Part shown: positions 14,817-19,711 of the stretch, one piece after another | How the letters are laid out: every line of letters begins with the position of its first letter | Numbering within the stretch: position 1 is the first letter of the stretch | Assembly (NCBI GenBank): GCA_002404795.1 | Contig: DHKK01000099.1 | Location: 1-19,711 of the forward strand | DNA from: Clostridiales bacterium UBA4696 | GTDB taxonomy: Bacteria > Bacillota > Clostridia > Oscillospirales > Oscillospiraceae | Length of the DNA: 19,711 nt | Direction: 5' to 3' | Position numbers and translations under genes: made by a program | The notes under the pieces: generated by a model | What the model saw: only the letters and a program-made list of their open reading frames with translations | Told to the model about the DNA's origin: nothing | The model's database searches: none

Positions 14817-14817
14817 T
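14790..14817 (+). promoter_or_regulatory. Consensus promoter of glgP, overlapping the end of malQ
   Basis: TTGACA at 14790-14795, a 16-base spacer and TATAAT at 14812-14817, both perfect. The malQ stop codon (14814-14816) is within the -10 hexamer. The transcript would start near 14824 and carry a leader of about 100 bases. Confidence 0.85.
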
Positions 14818-14833
14818 ACCTACGAACATTCTG

Positions 14834-14866
14834 GCGCCCACCCGTCCTTGCCGGAAGGGTGGGCGC
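14834..14866 (+). terminator. Intrinsic terminator-like hairpin after malQ, inside the glgP leader
   Basis: GCGCCCACCC (14834-14843) pairs with GGGTGGGCGC (14857-14866), perfect 10-base stem with a further short inner pairing, followed by GCTTTTG. It can end malQ transcripts, but because it lies downstream of the glgP promoter it also sits in the glgP leader and could attenuate it. Confidence 0.75.
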
Positions 14867-14880
14867 GCTTTTGTGAAACC

Positions 14881-14899
14881 GCCGGACGCTTTGTCCGGC
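14881..14899 (+). promoter_or_regulatory. Second leader hairpin upstream of glgP
   Basis: GCCGGAC / GTCCGGC, a perfect 7-base stem with a GCTTT loop, ending 11 bases before the AAGGAG ribosome binding site (14911-14916). No T-run follows, so it is not a terminator; it may stabilise the mRNA or affect leader folding. Confidence 0.5.
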
Positions 14900-14923
14900 C
14901 GCAGCCCAGGAAGGAGTTATCCT

Positions 14924-17257
14924 ATGAGTGATTTTTCGGAACGAATCGTAAAGCAGACTGAGGCGCTGCTGCATTTCCAGCACGACGAGACGCTGCAGGA
15001 GACCACGCCGGAGCGCCTGCATGAGGCGCTGGGCCAGGTCATCATGATGGAGATCAGCGACAACTGGACCAAGACCAAGCGCCGTCAGGCGCCGGGGCGC
15101 CGCGCATTCTATTTCTCTGCGGAGTATCTGGTCGGCCGTCTGGTCTACAGCAACCTCTTTAACCTCGGCATCCTGCGTGAGATGAAGGCCGCCTTCGCCG
15201 AAAAGGGCGTCGATCTGGCCTGTCTGGAGCATATCGAGGACGCAGCGCTCGGCAACGGCGGTCTTGGCCGTCTCGCCGCCTGCTTCCTGGACAGCGCCGC
15301 CACGCTCGACCTGCCGCTGACCGGCTATGGCCTGCGCTACCGCTTCGGCCTGTTCAAGCAGTCGTTCGTCAACGGCTGCCAGCGTGAGGACGCCGACGAC
15401 TGGACCAAATACGGCGACCCCTGGAGCCACCGCCGCGACAAGCTGGCTGTCAAGGTCCGTTTTGCCGACCAGACCGTCAACTGCGTGCCCTACGACATGC
15501 CGGTCATCGGCTATGAGACCTCGACCGTCGATACGCTTCGCCTGTGGCAGTGCGAGGCAGAGGAGGAGCTGAATTTCGACGCCTTCAACGCCCAGGACTA
15601 TGTCAAGGCGCTGGAAAAGAAGAACAAGGCCGAGGATATCACCCGCGTGCTCTACCCGAACGACTCGACCTGGGAGGGCAAGCGCCTGCGCGTCAAGCAG
15701 CAGTATGTCCTCTCCAGCGCCTCGCTGCAGGATATCCTGCGCGACTACCGCGCGCAGCACGGCGCGGACTATTACCGTCTGCCGGAGTTCGTCGCCGTTC
15801 AGCTGAACGACACCCACCCCGCCATGTCCATCCCCGAGCTCATGCGTCTTCTGATGAACGAGGGCCTTGATTTTGACGCCGCATTTGAGCTCACGCGTCG
15901 CGTCTTTGCCTATACGAACCACACCGTCATGGGCGAGGCGCTGGAAAAGTGGGATCTGGAGCTGCTGCGGTCCGTCGTGCCCGAGGTCTGCGAGATCATC
16001 GAGCGCATCGACGCCCGGCTCAAGCAGGAGCATCCGCATTCGAACCTTTTCATCGTCAAGGACGGCCAGGCACACATGGCGAATCTGTCCGTCTACATGT
16101 CCACCGCGGTCAACGGCGTGGCCGAGATCCACTCCCAGATCCTCAAGGACGATCTGTTCAAGGACTGGTACGCCGTCTATCCCGAGCGCTTCCAGAATAA
16201 GACCAACGGCATCACGCCCCGCCGCTGGCTGGGCCTTTCGAACCCGGAGCTGTGCGGCCTGATCGACAGCCGGATCGGCACGGGCTATCTCAAGGACCTC
16301 GACAAGCTGTCCGAGCTGAAAAACAGCATCGATGAGATGACCATCAAGCAGTTCAACGCCATCAAGCTCGAGAAAAAGCGCCAGCTGTGCCGCGTGATCG
16401 AGGAACATGAGGGCGTCGCGCTCGACCCGTCCTTCCTCTTTGACGTGCAGGTCAAGCGTCTGCATGAGTATAAGCGCCAGCTGCTCAACGCGCTGGGCAT
16501 CATGGACCTCTACCTGTCCATCAAGGACGGCACGCTCACTGATTTCACGCCTACCGCCTTCATCTTCGGCGCCAAGGCCGCGCCGGGCTACCGCCGCGCG
16601 AAAGCGATCATTCATTATGTCAACCGCGTTGCCGAGCTCATCAACAATGATCCGGCCATGGAAGGCGTCATGAAGGTCGTCTTCGTCCAGAACTACAACT
16701 GCTCCTACGCCGAGCATATCATCCCCGCGGCGGACATCTCCGAGCAGATCTCGCCGGCCGGCACCGAGGCTTCCGGCACGGGCAACATGAAGCTCATGCT
16801 CAACGGCGCGGTCACCATCGGCACGCTCGACGGCGCGAACGTGGAGATCGCCGAGCAGGCGGGCCTTGAAAACGAGTACATCTTCGGTGCCACCGTCGAG
16901 GAGATCAACATGGTGAAGCCCAACTACAACGCCCGCAGCTTCTATGAGGCTGACCCGGCCCTGCGCCGCGCGGTCGATACGCTGATCGACGGCACGGTCC
17001 CGACCGACGAGGAGCAGCACGAGCTCTATACCTCCCTGCTCGAGGGCGCAAGCTGGCACAAGCCGGACCAGTACTTCCTGTTCTACGACTTTGACAGCTA
17101 CAAAAAGGCCCGTCTGCAGGCCAACCGCGACTACCGTGACCGGCTGTCCTTCGGCCGCAAGTGCCTCGAGAACGTCGCCTCCGCAGGCAAGTTCTCTTCG
17201 GACCGCACCATCCGTCAGTACGCGGATGAGATCTGGCACATCAAACCCGTAAAATAA
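14924..17257 (+). CDS. glgP: Glycogen/maltodextrin phosphorylase (GT35)
   Basis: PLP-dependent phosphorylase that releases glucose-1-phosphate from the non-reducing end of alpha-1,4-glucans. The ATG at 14924 follows AAGGAG at 14911-14916; a GTG 17 codons upstream lies across the leader hairpin and is rejected. The 777-residue protein is slightly shorter than E. coli GlgP/MalP but has the full set of landmarks: FSAEYLVGRL near residue 65, LGNGGLGRLAACF, QLNDTHPA, TNHTVMGEALEKW, TNGITPRRW, KRLHEYKRQLLN, and EASGTGNMKLMLNGA with the PLP Lys at about 623 (codon 16790-16792), then GTLDGANVEI. It has its own promoter and works with malQ on imported maltodextrin or stored glycogen; sequence does not separate the two substrates. 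Confidence 0.97.
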   Translation: MSDFSERIVKQTEALLHFQHDETLQETTPERLHEALGQVIMMEISDNWTKTKRRQAPGRRAFYFSAEYLVGRLVYSNLFNLGILREMKAAFAEKGVDLACLEHIEDAALGNGGLGRLAACFLDSAATLDLPLTGYGLRYRFGLFKQSFVNGCQREDADDWTKYGDPWSHRRDKLAVKVRFADQTVNCVPYDMPVIGYETSTVDTLRLWQCEAEEELNFDAFNAQDYVKALEKKNKAEDITRVLYPNDSTWEGKRLRVKQQYVLSSASLQDILRDYRAQHGADYYRLPEFVAVQLNDTHPAMSIPELMRLLMNEGLDFDAAFELTRRVFAYTNHTVMGEALEKWDLELLRSVVPEVCEIIERIDARLKQEHPHSNLFIVKDGQAHMANLSVYMSTAVNGVAEIHSQILKDDLFKDWYAVYPERFQNKTNGITPRRWLGLSNPELCGLIDSRIGTGYLKDLDKLSELKNSIDEMTIKQFNAIKLEKKRQLCRVIEEHEGVALDPSFLFDVQVKRLHEYKRQLLNALGIMDLYLSIKDGTLTDFTPTAFIFGAKAAPGYRRAKAIIHYVNRVAELINNDPAMEGVMKVVFVQNYNCSYAEHIIPAADISEQISPAGTEASGTGNMKLMLNGAVTIGTLDGANVEIAEQAGLENEYIFGATVEEINMVKPNYNARSFYEADPALRRAVDTLIDGTVPTDEEQHELYTSLLEGASWHKPDQYFLFYDFDSYKKARLQANRDYRDRLSFGRKCLENVASAGKFSSDRTIRQYADEIWHIKPVK

Positions 17258-17261
17258 AAAA

Positions 17262-17301
17262 ACGCAGCGCAGGGCCGGGCGACCGGTCTTGCGCTCTGCG
17301 T
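17262..17301 (+). terminator. Hairpin after glgP
   Basis: ACGCAG (17262-17267) pairs with CTGCGT (17296-17301); inside, a 2-base bulge and then CGCAGGGCC pairing with GGTCTTGCG extend the stem. It follows the glgP stop after an A-run, but only CTATGT follows it, so termination is likely leaky and the next gene may be read through. Confidence 0.55.
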
Positions 17302-17321
17302 CTATGTAAAGGAATGGGACT

Positions 17322-18911
17322 ATGTTCGACTATCTGATCAAAAACGGACAACTCATCGACGGCACCGGCAGCTCCGCCCGCCGGGCGGACGTCGGCATCA
17401 CAGACGGGAAGATCGCCGCCGTCGGCGATCTGTCGGCCGCACAGGCCGGGACCGTCATCGATGCGGCAGGGAAGACCGTCACTCCCGGCTTTATCGACAT
17501 CCATCGCCACGCCGACGCGGCGCTTTTCCGCCCGCATTTCGGCGAGCTGGAGCTCAAGCAGGGCCTGACCACGATCGTAAACGGCAACTGCGGCCTGTCC
17601 GTCACGCCCTGCAGCGGGCCGTACCGCGCAGAGATCGAGGCCTATCTGACCCCGGTCACGGGCGAGCTGCCCGCGGACGCGGACTGCAGCTCGATGCAGG
17701 CCTATCTGGATGCCGCCCGCAGACAGCTCAGCCCCATCCATACCGCCATGCTGGCCGGCAGCGGCACCATCCGTGCCTGCGCCGCAGGCTTCTCCGCTCC
17801 GACGCTGGACGCGGCACAGCTGCGCACGGTCCAGGGCCTGATCGAACGGGAGCTTGCTGCGGGTGCGCTCGGCGTCTCCCTTGGCCTCGGCTACGCGCCG
17901 GACTGCTTCTATTCGACCGAAACGCTGATCGAGGCCCTGCAGCCCCTGCAGGACTCCGGCATTCCCATCACCGTCCACATGCGGCAGGAGGGCAGCGGCG
18001 TGGTGGGCGCGCTCCGGGAGATGATCGCGGTCGCGCGCGCGCTGCGCACGCCCGTCGAGATCAGCCACCTCAAATCCATCGGCAAGGCCAACTGGCGCAG
18101 GTGCACGCCCGAGATGCTCCGCCTGATGGCCGAGGCCCGGCAGGAGGGCGTCCGGATCGCCTGTGACGTCTATCCCTATACCGCTGGCTCGACCCAGCTC
18201 GTCCATGTCCTGCCGCCGGAGACGCAGCAGGGCGGCATGGAGGCGCTGACCGCGCATCTGGCTGACCCCGCCTTCCGCGAGACCCTCAAGGCCCGGATGC
18301 TCACGGGCAGCGACTTTGAAAATATCTCACTGCTGGCCGGATTTGAAAACATCGTCGTTTCCAGCGTCCGGCTGGACGAGCTGCGGCAGTACGAGGGCCA
18401 GAGCATCGCGCAGATCGCCGAACAGCAGGGGAAGGATCCCTTTACCTGCCTGTTTGACCTCCTGCAGGCCGCGCACTGCGACGTGACCATGATCGATTTC
18501 ATCGCCGCCGAGGACGATATCTGCGATATCCTGCGCGACACGCACAGCTGCGTCATCTCCGACAGCACCTATCCCACTACCGGCATGCTCCACCCGCGCG
18601 TTTACGGGACCTATACCACGCTGCTGGAGCATTTTGTCCGCGAAAAGCAGGTCCTCTCGCTCGAAGCAGCCGTGCATAAGGTGACCGGCCGCCCGGCCGC
18701 AGTCATGGGCCTTCGGACCAAGGGCGTGCTCGCACAGGGGATGGACGCCGACATCAACGTCTTCGACCCCGCGCAGATCCACACCCGCGCGACCTATCAG
18801 GACCCCGCGCAGTTCTCCGACGGCCTCGACACTGTCTTCGTGAGCGGACGTCCCGCGATCCTGCACGGCGCGCTGACCGGCCGCAAGGACGGCACGGTCC
18901 TGACCCGGTAA
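17322..18911 (+). CDS. N-acyl-D-amino-acid deacylase / D-aminoacylase-family amidohydrolase
   Basis: Metal-dependent amidohydrolase of 529 residues, related to D-aminoacylases that remove the acyl group from N-acyl-D-amino acids; some relatives act on other cyclic or acylated amides. The N-terminus has the beta-sandwich start LIKNGQLIDGTG and VTPGFIDIHRHAD; His61 and His63 form the HxH metal site. Cys90 (NGNCGLS), His219 (TVHMRQEG), His249 (EISHLKSIGKANW) and Asp414 (ISDSTYP) align with the metal/catalytic residues described for the Alcaligenes D-aminoacylase (His67, His69, Cys96, His220, His250, Asp366), though the last is more distant. No signal peptide, so cytoplasmic. AAAGGA at 17308-17313 precedes the ATG. 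No promoter is evident in the 64-base gap. Its link to glucan metabolism is unclear; it may be a chance neighbour recycling D-amino acids. Confidence 0.85.
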   Translation: MFDYLIKNGQLIDGTGSSARRADVGITDGKIAAVGDLSAAQAGTVIDAAGKTVTPGFIDIHRHADAALFRPHFGELELKQGLTTIVNGNCGLSVTPCSGPYRAEIEAYLTPVTGELPADADCSSMQAYLDAARRQLSPIHTAMLAGSGTIRACAAGFSAPTLDAAQLRTVQGLIERELAAGALGVSLGLGYAPDCFYSTETLIEALQPLQDSGIPITVHMRQEGSGVVGALREMIAVARALRTPVEISHLKSIGKANWRRCTPEMLRLMAEARQEGVRIACDVYPYTAGSTQLVHVLPPETQQGGMEALTAHLADPAFRETLKARMLTGSDFENISLLAGFENIVVSSVRLDELRQYEGQSIAQIAEQQGKDPFTCLFDLLQAAHCDVTMIDFIAAEDDICDILRDTHSCVISDSTYPTTGMLHPRVYGTYTTLLEHFVREKQVLSLEAAVHKVTGRPAAVMGLRTKGVLAQGMDADINVFDPAQIHTRATYQDPAQFSDGLDTVFVSGRPAILHGALTGRKDGTVLTR

Positions 18912-18962
18912 ACGCGCCGGCGGACATGTCCGGTGGGAGGAATTTCCGCACCATTGGCGGCC

Positions 18963-18998
18963 CGGTTTCCGGATTTGGGAAACTGTAAAAACTTTTTT
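18963..18998 (+). terminator. Candidate terminator after the amidohydrolase gene
   Basis: CGGTTTCC (18963-18970) pairs with GGAAACTG (18978-18985, one G-U), loop GGATTTG, and a six-T run is at 18993-18998, seven bases after the stem. The offset T-run makes this only moderately convincing. An upstream self-complementary stretch CGGACATGTCCG (18921-18932) has no T-run. Confidence 0.45.
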
Positions 18999-19054
18999 AG
19001 GCACGCTCATAATTTATTTGGACAAACGGGCGAAATTGTAGATATTTTTTCGGT

Positions 19055-19070
19055 AAAAACGTTGGTTTTT
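19055..19070 (+). promoter_or_regulatory. Inverted repeat upstream of the gap promoter
   Basis: AAAAAC / GTTTTT separated by GTTG forms a perfect 6-base inverted repeat 14 bases upstream of the gap -35. It may be a regulator site; no known motif is recognised. The rest of the 275-base gap (18912-19186) holds the candidate terminator, the promoter and no gene. Confidence 0.35.
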
Positions 19071-19084
19071 GGGCAAAATAATAC

Positions 19085-19113
19085 TGGACAGCCCACGAAT
19101 GTTGCGGTATAAT
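19085..19113 (+). promoter_or_regulatory. Strong promoter of gap with repeats flanking the -10
   Basis: TGGACA at 19085-19090, a 17-base spacer and TATAAT at 19108-19113 form a near-consensus promoter, start near 19120. GAATGTTGCGG (19097-19107) directly precedes the -10 and GAATGTTGTGG (19120-19130) lies at the start site, a direct repeat with 23-base period; CCCAC/GTGGG (19092-19096 and 19127-19131) also form an inverted pair. Confidence 0.85.
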
Positions 19114-19186
19114 TTAACAGAATGTTGTGGGAAACACAGTACATTGGCCGGCCCCGTGCCGGCAGGTAATAAGGAGGAAATTCATT

Positions 19187-19711
19187 ATGTCTGTTAAAGT
19201 TGCGATCAATGGTTTTGGCCGTATCGGCCGTCTGGCTTTCCGTCAGATGTTCGGCGCTGAGGGCTACGAAGTCGTCGCCATCAACGACCTGACTTCCGCC
19301 AAGATGCTTGCGCACCTGCTGAAGTACGACTCCACGCAGGGCAACTACGTTGCGCAGGGCCACACCGTTGATTTCCATGAGGGCGAAGGCGAAGACAACT
19401 ACATCGTTGTCGACGGCAAGAAGATCGTCATCTACAAGATGCCGAACGCTGCTGATCTGCCCTGGGGCAAGCTGGGTGTCGACGTTGTCCTCGAGTGCAC
19501 CGGCTTCTACACCAGCAAGGCCAAGGCTCAGGCCCATATCGACGCTGGCGCCCGCAAGGTCGTCATCTCCGCTCCGGCCGGCAATGACCTGCCCACTATC
19601 GTCTTCAACGTCAACCACAAGACCCTGACCAAGGAAGACAACATCATCTCCGCCGCTTCCTGCACCACCAACTGCCTCGCTCCGATGGCCAAGGCTCTGA
19701 ACGACCTGGCT
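19187..19711 (+). CDS. gap: Glyceraldehyde-3-phosphate dehydrogenase, 5' part (175 residues)
   Basis: Glycolytic, NAD-dependent phosphorylating enzyme. The frame opens at the ATG at 19187 after AAGGAGGAA (19171-19179) and stays open to the window end. The N-terminus KVAINGFGRIGRL is the NAD-binding motif; VLECTGFYTSK and the active-site stretch AASCTTNCLAP near the window end (catalytic Cys about residue 160) confirm the family. The 3' half, including the rest of the catalytic domain, lies outside. Codon use is strongly biased (AAG, ATC, GTC/GTT, GCT), like the binding lipoprotein, fitting high expression. A strong promoter with repeats precedes it. Which NAD(P) preference applies is not decided, though Asp in INDLT favours NAD. 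Confidence 0.96.
   Translation, partial: MSVKVAINGFGRIGRLAFRQMFGAEGYEVVAINDLTSAKMLAHLLKYDSTQGNYVAQGHTVDFHEGEGEDNYIVVDGKKIVIYKMPNAADLPWGKLGVDVVLECTGFYTSKAKAQAHIDAGARKVVISAPAGNDLPTIVFNVNHKTLTKEDNIISAASCTTNCLAPMAKALNDLA

Noticed and set aside
14669..17239. 856-codon open frame on the - strand opposite glgP
   Set aside because: It mirrors glgP codon structure in GC-rich DNA (few T-starting stops in antisense), has no ribosome binding site or recognisable domain, and glgP itself is unmistakable. Other long antisense frames (1206-2870, 2768-3826, 6100-7086, 8819-10423, 13254-14507, 17241-18257) are rejected for the same reason.
18921..18932. Palindrome CGGACATGTCCG as terminator
   Set aside because: Only a four-base stem is possible once a loop is allowed and no T-run follows.
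19007..19618. 203-codon frame on the - strand opposite gap and its promoter
   Set aside because: It is antisense to a clear gap gene and crosses its consensus promoter; the product has no recognisable features.
1..19711. Mobile elements, CRISPR arrays, tRNA or rRNA genes, defence systems
   Set aside because: No regularly spaced repeats, transposase-, integrase- or nuclease-like proteins, or tRNA-like cloverleaf with flanking signals were seen on either strand.

Overview
The window is an ordinary-density bacterial chromosome segment with high GC, strong AGGAGG-type ribosome binding sites and sigma-70-like promoters. The gene set (folate-dependent TrmFO, PlsX, extracytoplasmic lipoprotein sugar-binding protein, DUF624/YesL-type protein, no periplasmic machinery) points to a Gram-positive anaerobe. 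A high-GC gut member of the Clostridia, probably Oscillospiraceae-like, is my best guess; this is inference from gene content and protein style, not from a marker search. No tRNA, rRNA, CRISPR array, insertion sequence or prophage gene was seen, and no gene-free stretch exceeds 300 bases.

Bases 1-4511 (+) are a tightly packed housekeeping operon: the 3' part of topA (the catalytic Tyr codon is at bases 10-12), then trmFO, plsX and rnc, with ATGA and 11-base overlaps and no acpP between plsX and rnc. A perfect bidirectional terminator separates it from a small coiled-coil protein gene (4554-4784, -) that has its own consensus promoter, and from a nicotinamidase-like hydrolase gene (4865-5377, -).

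Bases 5437-7975 (+) are the most interesting part: a three-gene operon with a consensus promoter, encoding a MarR-type regulator, an alpha-oxoamine synthase whose motifs look like serine palmitoyltransferase (or the related cysteate acyltransferase) rather than BioF or Kbl, and a short-chain dehydrogenase that could reduce the 3-keto product. This suggests a long-chain-base (sphingolipid- or sulfonolipid-like) pathway. The divergent promoters of the hydrolase and this operon carry an inverted pair of near-identical 15-base elements.

Bases 7980-17257 form an alpha-glucan module. A YesL-like membrane protein (-) diverges from a carbohydrate ABC importer (binding lipoprotein, then after an attenuating hairpin two permeases; no ATPase), followed by a LacI-type regulator, 4-alpha-glucanotransferase (malQ) and glycogen/maltodextrin phosphorylase (glgP). 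A perfect 14-base LacI/CcpA-type palindrome lies just downstream of the binding-protein promoter. The glgP promoter overlaps the malQ stop codon and feeds a leader with two hairpins. Together these genes would import malto-oligosaccharides and convert them to glucose and glucose-1-phosphate. A D-aminoacylase-family amidohydrolase follows (17322-18911), then a strong promoter and the 5' part of gap (glyceraldehyde-3-phosphate dehydrogenase), which runs off the window.
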